A stretch of DNA of 64,000 nucleotides, from NCBI GenBank assembly GCA_030653435.1, contig JAURZI010000023.1, positions 1 through 64,000 on the forward strand, in the 5' to 3' direction. Position numbers and translations under genes: made by a program. Shown here piece after piece: positions 16,784-24,680 of this stretch. A model generated the notes under the pieces. That model was not told the origin of the DNA. It searched no databases and saw nothing but the letters and a program-made list of their open reading frames with translations. This DNA is from Methylovulum sp. Lineage in GTDB: Bacteria > Pseudomonadota > Gammaproteobacteria > Methylococcales > Methylomonadaceae. Numbering within the stretch: the first letter of the stretch is position 1; each line of letters opens with the position of its first letter.

Positions 16784-17359
16784 TTAATGATGGCCTGCAA
16801 GGTGCTGGATAACTTCCAGGGCTTTATCAACATTTTCCTTGGCTTTAAGGCCACCGATAGTGGCGGCGATTTTGCCATCGGGGGTGATGATAAAAGTGGT
16901 ACGTTCGGCAAAACCGTGATTGATGTCATTGCCACGCGTGTCTTTTTTGCCGGGAGCCGCTTCGCGCACAGCCAATTGGTAGGCTTTGCTGATGCTGCCG
17001 TCCGCATCGGAAGCGACCGGAAACTTGCCTGCACAAAACTCAGGGTCGGCAGAAAATTCATTAAGCCGGGCAATATTGTCCAAAGACACGCCAACAATGC
17101 TAGCTCCGGCTGCGGCGAATTGCTCATGATTTACCGCAAAACTGTGCGCCTGCAAATTGCAGCCGTTGGTGTAAGCAGACGGATAAAAATAAAGCACCAC
17201 CGGCCCCTTCTTCAACGCCTCTTTCAGTGAATAAGCCGAAGCTTTGCCGGCTTGCGAGGCTTGGGTGTTAATGTCAGGTGCAGTATCGCCTTCTTTCAAA
17301 GCCGCATTAGCGGATAATGTTGCGCCCATTAACAGGCAAGCCAGTAAAAATCGTTTCAT
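16784..17359 (-). CDS. Exported thiol peroxidase (peroxiredoxin, AhpC/TSA-BCP type)
   Basis: Starting at 17357-17359, with AGGA about eight bases upstream, the protein has 191 residues and a classic signal peptide (MKRFLLACLLMGATLSANA). It then has a thioredoxin fold with YFYPSAYTNGC, which fits the P-x3-T-x2-C peroxidatic motif. The second cysteine usual in BCP proteins at +5 is replaced by histidine (CNLQAH), so it may be a 1-Cys or atypical enzyme; one other cysteine occurs in EFCAGKF. It should reduce peroxides in the periplasm. It is clustered with cytochromes and lies 44 bases upstream of the di-haem cytochrome. Confidence 0.87.
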   Translation of the reverse strand: MKRFLLACLLMGATLSANAALKEGDTAPDINTQASQAGKASAYSLKEALKKGPVVLYFYPSAYTNGCNLQAHSFAVNHEQFAAAGASIVGVSLDNIARLNEFSADPEFCAGKFPVASDADGSISKAYQLAVREAAPGKKDTRGNDINHGFAERTTFIITPDGKIAATIGGLKAKENVDKALEVIQHLAGHH

Positions 17360-17369
17360 GTCGGTTCCT

Positions 17370-17756
17370 TTACAGCGGTTTATAGGTGTCGTGGCAAGCG
17401 GTATCGCAAGCCTTGGAAATTTCGATGGCTTTATTTGATGCGGCATCAAAGTTACTGGCTTCGACAAATTTGATTATCTCAGCCGCCATATCCTCGTAGC
17501 GTTTGGCATCAGTGACGGCATCGTCGGCATTACCGCGATGTTCAAAGTAGCCTTCAACCAGCTTGAACGAGTTTTGCATCTCTTTGGCCAGGGTGATCGA
17601 ACCACTGGCATCTTTATTGGCGATATTGTCCTGGAGATTATGGGAATTATTGTCGATAGCCTCCATCAACTCTTCGAAATCAAATTCCGCTTCGGCATAC
17701 ACAATGCCGGTTGTCAGCAAGAAAACAATCCCGCCAAGCTTAATCGTCTTACGCAT
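17370..17756 (-). CDS. Small exported helical protein with a C-terminal CX3CH haem-like motif
   Basis: The 128-residue protein has a signal peptide (GGIVFLLTTGIVYAEA) and a predicted helical body resembling cytochrome c'/b562-type four-helix bundles. The C-terminus is CDTACHDTYKPL, residues 117-128. The motif is C-x3-C-H rather than C-x2-C-H, and the following D-T-Y-K matches the position of the aromatic/basic residues after the haem site in cytochrome c'. The ATG at 17754-17756 has AAGGA nine bases upstream. It precedes the peroxiredoxin gene by 10 bases. Haem attachment is an inference; CX3CH sites are rare but known in c-type cytochromes. Confidence 0.7.
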   Translation of the reverse strand: MRKTIKLGGIVFLLTTGIVYAEAEFDFEELMEAIDNNSHNLQDNIANKDASGSITLAKEMQNSFKLVEGYFEHRGNADDAVTDAKRYEDMAAEIIKFVEASNFDAASNKAIEISKACDTACHDTYKPL

Positions 17757-17811
17757 GTGTTATATTCCTTTAAAAACGGTTTCCAAGCCGTCATTAATAT
17801 TCTGTTTTCCT

Positions 17812-17991
17812 GTTCCCAAGCTCCAGCCTTAATAATGTTGTAGGAGCAGGCCATGCCTGCGAAAAACAGCCAAGGCGTTCGATGGAATACCCGTTGTTCG
17901 CGGGCACGGCCCGCTCCTACAGCGCTTAACTTAACGATATTGTCCTCGAAGCTAAAGCTTCTAAGACCAGGGTTCCCCGGAGCTTGGGAAC
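17812..17991. repeat. Nested inverted repeats, REP-like
   Basis: The 322-base gap 17757-18078 contains an outer pair GTTCCCAAGCTCC (17812-17824) and GGAGCTTGGGAAC (17979-17991). An inner imperfect pair has TGTAGGAGCAGGCC at its left end (17839-17863) and GGCCCGCTCCTACA at its right end (17897-17921). A small hairpin, GAAGCTAAAGCTTC, lies at 17948-17961. The TGTAGGAGC...GCTCCTACA pattern resembles repetitive extragenic palindromes common in Pseudomonas and other gammaproteobacteria. It probably separates the DUF1501 gene from the downstream cytochrome genes. Confidence 0.6.
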
Positions 17992-18078
17992 AACCGGTGC
18001 CGACACAATAACATTGGCGCAGAGGGTTTCGCGGTGCTTGAGCATCAGTTGCTGAATTCCCGCCTGCGTGCATCACTA

Positions 18079-19530
18079 TCAAGCAATCAACTCTTTAATG
18101 ACCTTGCCATAAACAACCGTAGGACGTTCCGAACGGCCTTGATATTTATAGACCAATTTCAAGTGATCCAAGCCCATTTGGTTGAGCACCGTCGCATGCA
18201 GGTCATAGGTGTCAACAGCCTTGGTCTTATCCGCCACTTGCAAGCCGATTTCGTCAGTTTCGCCATAAGTGGTACCGGCTTTAACACCGCCGCCCGCCAG
18301 CCACTGGGTGTAGCCCCAGGCATTATGGTCACGACCGGTGCCGCTTTCACCCCAAGAGGTACGACCGAATTCAGATGTCCAGACCACCATCGTTGAATCC
18401 AGCAGTCCCAGTGCTTTCAAGTCCGTGAGCAAGCCAGCGATAGGTTTATCAACGATACGCGCATGTTTGCCGTGGTTTTCTTCCAGTTTGGTATGGGCAT
18501 CCCAATTCCTTTCGTCACCGTCTACATCCACCGGGCCGCTGACCACTTGGATAAAACGCACACCCCGCTCCACCAGGCGACGGGCGCGTAACAGGTTAGT
18601 ACCGTATTCTTTAGTGGTTTCATCATTCAAGCCGTAAAGCGCTTTCGTCGCGTCTGATTCTTTGCTCAAATCAACCGCTTCCGGTGCTGAAGTTTGCATG
18701 CGTTCAGCCAATTCGTAAGAGCGAACACGGGCTTGCAGCTCAGAATCTTGGGGATAGGCTTGATCTTTCAGTTCGTTTAATTGCTTTAATAAACCCAGAT
18801 TTTCATGTTGCTGTGATGCGGCAATCAATTCAGGACGTTCTAAATGCAGGATAGGTGATTTACCCGAACGGAATGCCGTGCCTTGGTAAACCGCAGGCAA
18901 AAAACCTGCGCTCCAGTTGACGGAGCCGCCGGTGGGTTCTTTCTTGCCGTTATACAAAACAACATAAGCGGGCAAATCAGGGTTGGCGGAACCTAACGCA
19001 TATTGGATCCATGCGCCTAAGGTCGGACGGCCCGGGTTCAAACCACCTGAATTCAGCTTAAGGATTGAAATGTCATGGGTCGCGCCCACCGTCACGCTGG
19101 ATTTGATAAAAGCAATGTTATCGGCATGTTGCGCCAGATTCGGCAACAAATCGGAAAACCACGCGCCACTTTGACCGTATTGTTTCCAAGTACGGTTAGA
19201 GGCGAACAATTTGCCCAATCCCCCTTGGGTACTGGTTTTGATGCCTTTTAGGAAAGAAGCGGGCACGTCCTGGCCTGCAAGCTTAACCAGCTCCGGTTTG
19301 TAATCATACAAATCAAGAGTGCTGGGGGCACCGTGCTGATGTAGCCAAATAACGGATTTAACTTTACCAGGAAAATGCGGTTGTTTAGGTGCTAACGGGT
19401 CAAGCAAATCGGCCGCTAAAGCACTGGAAATGAATCCGTTGCCAACCCCAGGCACTAAGCCGCTCAGTGTCAACCCGCCCAGACCATAGCCTGTTTTCAG
19501 TAAAAAATTCCTACGCGATTGATTGTTCAT
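18079..19530 (-). CDS. DUF1501 protein (sulfatase-like/alkaline-phosphatase fold), Tat-exported
   Basis: The 483-residue protein starts MNNQSRRNFLLKTGYGLGG, a twin-arginine signal, and shows DUF1501 landmarks: VIWLHQHGAPSTLDLYDYKP, SGPVDVDGDERNWDAHTKLEENH, VVWTSEFGRT, and DHNAWGYTQWLAGGGVKAGT. The family has an alkaline-phosphatase/sulfatase-like fold with unknown substrate and is almost always encoded beside DUF1549/DUF1553 proteins, as here, 31 bases downstream. GAGGAAAC lies in front of the ATG. It should act in the periplasm. Confidence 0.9.
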   Translation of the reverse strand: MNNQSRRNFLLKTGYGLGGLTLSGLVPGVGNGFISSALAADLLDPLAPKQPHFPGKVKSVIWLHQHGAPSTLDLYDYKPELVKLAGQDVPASFLKGIKTSTQGGLGKLFASNRTWKQYGQSGAWFSDLLPNLAQHADNIAFIKSSVTVGATHDISILKLNSGGLNPGRPTLGAWIQYALGSANPDLPAYVVLYNGKKEPTGGSVNWSAGFLPAVYQGTAFRSGKSPILHLERPELIAASQQHENLGLLKQLNELKDQAYPQDSELQARVRSYELAERMQTSAPEAVDLSKESDATKALYGLNDETTKEYGTNLLRARRLVERGVRFIQVVSGPVDVDGDERNWDAHTKLEENHGKHARIVDKPIAGLLTDLKALGLLDSTMVVWTSEFGRTSWGESGTGRDHNAWGYTQWLAGGGVKAGTTYGETDEIGLQVADKTKAVDTYDLHATVLNQMGLDHLKLVYKYQGRSERPTVVYGKVIKELIA

Positions 19531-19561
19531 GTCAGTTTCCTCTTGGAAAGTAATATCTATG

Positions 19562-22024
19562 TTAGAAGCGGTAAATAAATTCGTTGGAATTCGCCACCGT
19601 GTGCACCAAATCTACAAAAGCGGCGGCACGGATGGGATCAATTTTTTGATTGTCCTTCAAACCCGTTGGTATGCTGACCGCAAACTTACCTTCCGAGGTT
19701 TTTTCCCTGACGGTTTTTTCGTGATTGTCCAAAAATTTCTGCAACAAGGCTTTTTCGGAGTCGCTCGCTGTACGGGCAAACAAGATTTGATACAACCTAT
19801 CCAATTGCGCGGCTTCATCTTTGCCCGCCTCGTTAATCACCCTGCCCGCCAATGCTTGCGACCAAGCAAACACCACATCGCTATTGAACAAAGCCAATGA
19901 TTGCAACGGTGACGTGGTTACATCACGCTTGCTGTGCGCTTCCTGTGCGGAGGCCATATTGAAGGTTTCCAGCAAGGGGTACGGCACACTGCGCCGCGTG
20001 AAGATATACAAGCTACGGCGGTTTTGGTCTTGAGCATCTTTAGAGACTTGCCACAGATTGCCGGCACCTAAATTGGCGGGGACGGGCGGGAATACACTGG
20101 GGCCGCCAATCTTGTCTTCAAGCTTTCCTGCAGCAGCCAATAAGGAATCGCGGATCTGTTCAGCCTCCAAACGTTTTCTAGGGAAAACGCCTAGCCATTT
20201 ATTTTCAGGGTCGGCTTTGGCGATGTCTTCACGATAAGCCGATGCTTGGCGGTAAACGCTGGACAGCAAAATATCGCGGTGCAATTTCTTAATGCTCCAA
20301 CCCTGCTTGATAAAATTGTCTGCCAGATAGTCGAGCAATTCCGGGTTACTGGGTTTTTGCCCCGCCTTACCAAAATCACTGACAGTTTCCACGATGCCGC
20401 GACCGAAATACTCTTCCCAAACCCGGTTGACGAACACCCGTGCCGTCAAAGGATTTTTATCGCTGGCTATCCAATTGGCCAGCGCAGCACGACGACCGGA
20501 GGAAAAGGGCGTGGGTTTGATGTCCGGTTGCTCGTCGGTAATCGCTTCCGGGAATGCAGGTTTTACCTCTTCCAAAGGTTTTTCATGGTCGCCGCCAAAA
20601 AACACATAACTGGGCGGTGCATCGGCATGGCCCAGTTCGGTCATCGCAGATATTTCAGTCGAACCGGATTTGGGCTTAAGGTCGTTAAACTTCTTCAGTT
20701 CCTCAGTCAGCTTGTCATATTGCGCCCATTTTTCGACGATTTCCTTAGTATAATTTTTGTCATTACCTTTGCTGTCTGCGGTATCTCTTAGGAATGCCGC
20801 CAGACTTTGTTCGTCGGTAACCAATGCCAAACGGTGATTCACCCAACGGTCTTGGGCATTCCATTGATCCTTAGGTTTGAAAATCGCTTCCCGACTGTCG
20901 GTCAAATAACGTTCTTTATGGTGCTGGATTGCTTTATCCCTAACGGTATCGAGAATCGCTTTTTGTTTGGCGCGAATGTCTTTGGTCGCCTCTTCCCACT
21001 TGGCTAAAGCCGTTTCGTAATTAAGTTCAATCTCCCCTTTCTTGGCGGCAGGGATGTTATCGACAGCGCTCAGATTGGCAAAAAACGATTGTAGCGAGTA
21101 ATAATCTTTTTGGCTGATCTTATCGAATTTGTGGTTATGGCAACGTGCACACTCCACGGTCTGCGCCAAAAACACCTTGCCAACGGTATCGGTGATGTCG
21201 GTGGTGATCTGATACTTTCTTTGGATCAAGTCACGAGAATTATGGTTATCCGGAAAGTTCGCCATATAACCGGTAGCGATCAATGCGTCCTGGTTGTCAG
21301 GCCAAAGCTCGTCGCCCGCCAATTGCTCTTGGATAAATCGCGAATACGGCTTGTCTTGGTTAAACGAATTAATCACATAATCCCGGTAACGCCATAAATT
21401 AGGCCGGGTATCATCGTTCTGGAAACCGGTGCTATCGGCATAGCGGGCCAAATCCAGCCAGCGCCGCGCTTGACGCTCACCGTATTTAGGCGATGACAAC
21501 AAGCGGTCAGCCAGCTTTTCGTAAGCATTCGGCGCGGTATCTTCAACGAAATCCTTAACCTGCTCTGGCGTAGGAATAATGCCCCATGCGTCTAAGGTTG
21601 CGCGACGGATGAACGAAGCACGGTCGGCATCAGGGGAAGGCTTCAAGCCTTTGGCTTCCAATTTTGCCAAGACAAACGCATCAATCGGATTACGCACCCA
21701 GCTTTTATCGTTAACCGCCGGTTCTGATGGACGGTTTACGGGTTTATAAGACCAATGGTTGGATTTCGGCGTTTGAGCGGGTTTAACATTGGCTACGGCA
21801 ACCGCTGGTTTATCAGCCGATTGTTCTAGCACTTTTTCCTCGGCTGGTTGCGTTGTTGATTGATGGCCAATAACACCAACGGGATTGTTAAACAAATCCG
21901 GCTGATTTACTTTTATGCCTATTGCCCCTACCGGATTGTTGAACAAATCGACTGCCGCACCTGAATCTAAAGCCGCCGAACCGGAAAGAGCCCACAACAT
22001 AGCGAGAGATAATTTCTTTTTCAT
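19562..22024 (-). CDS. DUF1549/DUF1553 protein (planctomycete-type, PSD1 family) with one CXXCH
   Basis: Taking the ATG at 22022-22024 the protein has 820 residues: signal peptide (KKKLSLAMLWALSGSAALD), a short linker, DUF1549 (NHWSYKPVNRP to about residue 330), and DUF1553 in the C-terminal half (RRAALANWIASDKNPLTARV, TTSPLQSLALFNSD). A single c-type haem motif CARCH lies at about 292-296, followed by NHKFDKISQKDYY, a stretch typical of DUF1549. The separate N-terminal cytochrome domain of many planctomycete homologues is absent; instead the segment LFNNPVG occurs twice near residues 27-50. Function is unknown; a redox role with the DUF1501 partner is inferred. Confidence 0.88.
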   Translation of the reverse strand: MKKKLSLAMLWALSGSAALDSGAAVDLFNNPVGAIGIKVNQPDLFNNPVGVIGHQSTTQPAEEKVLEQSADKPAVAVANVKPAQTPKSNHWSYKPVNRPSEPAVNDKSWVRNPIDAFVLAKLEAKGLKPSPDADRASFIRRATLDAWGIIPTPEQVKDFVEDTAPNAYEKLADRLLSSPKYGERQARRWLDLARYADSTGFQNDDTRPNLWRYRDYVINSFNQDKPYSRFIQEQLAGDELWPDNQDALIATGYMANFPDNHNSRDLIQRKYQITTDITDTVGKVFLAQTVECARCHNHKFDKISQKDYYSLQSFFANLSAVDNIPAAKKGEIELNYETALAKWEEATKDIRAKQKAILDTVRDKAIQHHKERYLTDSREAIFKPKDQWNAQDRWVNHRLALVTDEQSLAAFLRDTADSKGNDKNYTKEIVEKWAQYDKLTEELKKFNDLKPKSGSTEISAMTELGHADAPPSYVFFGGDHEKPLEEVKPAFPEAITDEQPDIKPTPFSSGRRAALANWIASDKNPLTARVFVNRVWEEYFGRGIVETVSDFGKAGQKPSNPELLDYLADNFIKQGWSIKKLHRDILLSSVYRQASAYREDIAKADPENKWLGVFPRKRLEAEQIRDSLLAAAGKLEDKIGGPSVFPPVPANLGAGNLWQVSKDAQDQNRRSLYIFTRRSVPYPLLETFNMASAQEAHSKRDVTTSPLQSLALFNSDVVFAWSQALAGRVINEAGKDEAAQLDRLYQILFARTASDSEKALLQKFLDNHEKTVREKTSEGKFAVSIPTGLKDNQKIDPIRAAAFVDLVHTVANSNEFIYRF

Positions 22025-22067
22025 AACATGCCCCAAAAATTAAAGCGTTAGATTTTGTATAAAAGTG

Positions 22068-22553
22068 TTACTTGGTTTTTGTGGCGGCCTTGGGCGCAGG
22101 CGGAATAATTTTGCTTAACGTACCGCCTTCTTCTTCGTAGTTTTGCGCCCCTACCGCCCCGGCGACATGAAAACCATTATCGGCTAACAAATCCGCCGCT
22201 TTACCCGCGCGTCCGGCGTGATTGGATACGGTAATAACCGTCCTATCTTTAGGGATAAATGCCGTATATTTTTCCAGTTCATTAACCTGGATATTCAGAT
22301 AGGCAGGAAAGCCGCCAATTGCGGATATTTCATCGGGTCGGCGCACATCAATAATCGTCAGTTGCTCAGGTTTCGCTAATAAAGCATCCAACTGGGCACG
22401 ATTGAGTTTTGGTGATTTGGCGGTGTAAGGCCGGGTAGTGTTAGCTGCTGCGGGTGTTTTTACCGCTGGAGTGGCGTGATCGTTGGCAGAAAAAGCAGTC
22501 GATGTGGCAACTATCAATAATGTTGTCAATAGCAGTTTGGGTGAATTTCTCAT
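22068..22553 (-). CDS. Exported rhodanese-like protein lacking the catalytic cysteine
   Basis: From the ATG at 22551-22553 the protein has 161 residues with a signal peptide (LLLTTLLIVATSTAFSA) and one rhodanese domain (LDALLAKPEQLTIIDVRRPD to AADLLADNGFHVAGAVGA). In active rhodaneses the loop is C-x-x-G-x-R. Here it is SNHAGR, with serine at position 110 in place of the sulfur-carrying cysteine, so sulfurtransferase activity is unlikely. It may bind a partner or ligand. It is the first gene of the unit with the DUF1549/DUF1553 and DUF1501 genes, 43 bases upstream of the former, and follows a strong terminator. Confidence 0.82.
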   Translation of the reverse strand: MRNSPKLLLTTLLIVATSTAFSANDHATPAVKTPAAANTTRPYTAKSPKLNRAQLDALLAKPEQLTIIDVRRPDEISAIGGFPAYLNIQVNELEKYTAFIPKDRTVITVSNHAGRAGKAADLLADNGFHVAGAVGAQNYEEEGGTLSKIIPPAPKAATKTK

Positions 22554-22833
22554 GGTTCTTTGTTTCCTTGATAATGACTGTCTGGGATGCGCGTGTGTTG
22601 GTATCACTGCTCTCATGAGTAATAAAGCAGCTATCGTGCCAGTATCATAAATCTAAAACTTTAATTAAATTAAATTATAACTGATTGATTTATATAAATT
22701 ATATTTTTATGTCCTATTGATAACTGAAGTATTCCCTTTACTTGTCGAAAAAAGCCGGTTTTACGCTGTTGATATTCATATACTCCAGCAACAGTTAGGT
22801 TAAAAAATAAGCAGATAGCGTGTGTGACGCAAA

Positions 22834-22879
22834 AAAAACGCCGTCATCCAGCATGGTTAGCCAGAATGACGGCGTTTTT
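22834..22879 (-). terminator. Intrinsic terminator after the metallo-hydrolase gene
   Basis: AAAAACGCCGTCAT at 22834-22847 is the exact complement of ATGACGGCGTTTTT at 22866-22879. On the minus strand the G+C-rich stem ends in a run of eight T, 44 bases past the stop of the gene at 22923. The stem plus A/T tails would also work in the other direction. The rest of the 22554-22922 gap is AT-rich, especially 22640-22720, and probably holds the promoter of the rhodanese/DUF1549/DUF1501 unit. Confidence 0.85.
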
Positions 22880-22922
22880 GTTAATAGGTGAGATTTATAT
22901 AACGACAGATTAATCGTTCTCC

Positions 22923-24389
22923 CTAACGAGAGACGCTTGTCAAGCCAATCGCCGCACGAAGATCAGCCAACGTCACCACCCGCGGCCCGTGCAGACCGGC
23001 AATTTTGTCCACATCCAAGCCTAGTTTTTGAATGTTTTCATACAGGTTTACCGTGTAGGGATTAACTGATGCAGGCGGTGGCACATTAGCGGCAGTAGGC
23101 GTATAAGCATCGGCTTCTATCAGGATTTTCTCGGCAGGCAGATAAACCAGCGCAAAGGCATCGTTATGTCCGTTACCGGCAATGGCATGGATTTCAATTG
23201 AGCGTTTGCCGTCAGACAACACCTGTTTGTCTAAGAACGTTTCAAAATTGGCCGCTTTGCTTGACCTTGCCAAACGGTCAGGGTTGATCGTCCGTGCCCC
23301 CGCCCAGGCTTGCGCGTAATAAGGCTGGTTTTGCTGGGCTGTAACAATGGTCGCGCCTTGATCAACATAAGTACGCAAACCGCCGGAGTGGTCGAAATGC
23401 GCGTGGGTGTTCACCAAATATTTGATGGGTTTGTTAGGAATGATGTCCTTAATTTTGGCAATCACCGCCAAGGAACGCTCTTCATTCAGCGGAGCTTCAA
23501 CCACCACCACATGATCTTGCTGCTCGATAGCGACGCTATGATGCGTGCCGCCAGTCAAATAAAATACGCCATCAGCGAGTAAAGAGACTTTGACTGGCGG
23601 GGCTTTAAAGTTTTTGACAGCGCTAGGCACAGATAAAGCTACCGTAGGATTTAACTTTACGTCCGCGACATGCAAATCCAACACCGGATAGCCACCTTGG
23701 CTACGTTCGATATGGGATGGGAACTGCACACCGCCAAAATCCTGATAACTGGAAAATCTCGTTTCCACCAAGGTATCGCCCAAAATTGGATTATCAATCC
23801 ACGTCTGTACCCGCTCTACTTGATTCTTCCCGTTGATCGTACCGACATAATGGTATTTGCCACCCACGGTAAAAGCCACTTCCGTACCCTCGTTGGTTGC
23901 TTGGGAAGTGGCTTGATTGGCAACTGCCGCTTTCAAAAAGCCTTGTGGCGTCGCCCAGATTTCGGCAGCACGCTCTTCAACGGCCGCAGGCTGGGCCGTC
24001 GCCACGGGCACACCATGTGGCGCGTTCGCCGGCGGCGCGAGATTCCACGCATACAGACCGTTCACATACTGATCAGGCTTTTGCTCAACCGGAGCAGGAC
24101 GCAACCGCCCTGCTTCAATTGTCTGCTTGCGGATAATCTGCACACGCGCACTAGGTATTTCATAATTGATGTCAGCGGTATAACGGCTGACATCAAATTG
24201 CGGCCATGGCGAACTAGGGTTGGGCGCCTGTCCAAATTGGAACCAACGTCCCGTACCTGAAAACTCAATGGATTTAATTTTTGCAATGTCCAGCGCGGCA
24301 GCGGCGGATTGCAAAGGTTGCTGCTGCAAGCTGGCGCAACCAGTCAACGCAACAGCAAAGCCAACAACAGGAAACAAAAATTTACGCAT
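22923..24389 (-). CDS. Metallo-beta-lactamase-fold lipoprotein hydrolase
   Basis: The 488-residue protein starts with a lipoprotein signal ending in ALTGC, lipid-anchored at cysteine 18. It has a beta-rich N-terminal half of about 260 residues and then a metallo-beta-lactamase domain. The zinc motif is NTHAHFDHSGG, with further candidate ligands in GNGHNDAF and EADAYTP, and LHGPR near the end. It is likely a periplasm-facing hydrolase of esters, lactones or similar bonds; the substrate is not evident. AGAGG lies before the ATG and a strong terminator follows the gene. It sits next to the interrupted superoxide dismutase gene. Confidence 0.85.
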   Translation of the reverse strand: MRKFLFPVVGFAVALTGCASLQQQPLQSAAAALDIAKIKSIEFSGTGRWFQFGQAPNPSSPWPQFDVSRYTADINYEIPSARVQIIRKQTIEAGRLRPAPVEQKPDQYVNGLYAWNLAPPANAPHGVPVATAQPAAVEERAAEIWATPQGFLKAAVANQATSQATNEGTEVAFTVGGKYHYVGTINGKNQVERVQTWIDNPILGDTLVETRFSSYQDFGGVQFPSHIERSQGGYPVLDLHVADVKLNPTVALSVPSAVKNFKAPPVKVSLLADGVFYLTGGTHHSVAIEQQDHVVVVEAPLNEERSLAVIAKIKDIIPNKPIKYLVNTHAHFDHSGGLRTYVDQGATIVTAQQNQPYYAQAWAGARTINPDRLARSSKAANFETFLDKQVLSDGKRSIEIHAIAGNGHNDAFALVYLPAEKILIEADAYTPTAANVPPPASVNPYTVNLYENIQKLGLDVDKIAGLHGPRVVTLADLRAAIGLTSVSR

Positions 24390-24439
24390 GGAAAACCTCT
24401 AAGCGATGTTGATTCGAAAATATTTAATTGACTAAAAAT

Positions 24440-24524
24440 CTAGAGCAGCTGTATTTTTTGGGCAATATCCAGTCTTGCTGCGGCGACATCCCACTGGATA
24501 TTGCGGAAAAACGCGTCTATTAAT
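24440..24524 (-). pseudogene. Detached C-terminal coding remnant of the superoxide dismutase gene
   Basis: On the minus strand the bases just past the second palindrome translate as LIDAFFRNIQW followed by DVAAARLDIAQKIQLL and a TAG at 24440-24442. D-A-F-F-x-N-I-x-W is the conserved C-terminal helix of iron/manganese superoxide dismutases, which the gene at 24662-25339 lacks. If the two palindromes are removed and one ATTAAT is kept, the frame joins exactly as AYVLIDAFF. This stretch is therefore the original end of that gene, now separated from it. Confidence 0.8.
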
Positions 24525-24591
24525 TGTTTCATAAGTAATCGCACCCTAATTTTCAGAATTGTTCCTGCGATTACTTATGAAACAATTAATA
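24518..24591. repeat. Palindromic repeat element B inside the superoxide dismutase gene
   Basis: The 25-base arm at 24518-24542 (beginning TATTAATTGTTTCATAAGT) is perfectly complementary to 24567-24591, with a 24-base centre. Its outer sequence matches element A at 24606 except for two C-to-T differences near the start of the arm, while the inner part differs. The element begins and ends with ATTAATTGT / ACAATTAAT, so the insertion target appears to be ATTAAT or TTAAT. Confidence 0.75.
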
Positions 24592-24605
24592 ACTTATTGA
24601 TTGGA

Positions 24606-24680
24606 TGTATTAATTGTCCCATAAGTTAGCGCACAATAGGATGAGGTTACAGTGCGCTAACTTATGGGACAATTAATACA
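24606..24680. repeat. Palindromic repeat element A, supplying the stop codon of the superoxide dismutase
   Basis: A perfect 29-base inverted repeat has arms at 24606-24634 and 24652-24680 around a 17-base loop. The arms contain TATTAATTGTCCCATAAGTT, which also occurs once at 14216-14235. The right arm overlaps the last codons of the superoxide dismutase, which read V-L-I-V-P and then TAA at 24662-24664. The RNA hairpin would be very stable and may also act on transcription. Sixteen bases separate it from element B. Confidence 0.8.

Noticed and set aside
16741-17127. N-terminal extension of the di-haem cytochrome reading frame
   Set aside because: It lies wholly on top of the peroxiredoxin gene in another frame, has unnatural composition, and a signal peptide starts only after 16740.
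17360-17467. Upstream extension of the peroxiredoxin
   Set aside because: It overlaps the small cytochrome-like gene, while the ATG at 17359 has a good ribosome site and starts a signal peptide.
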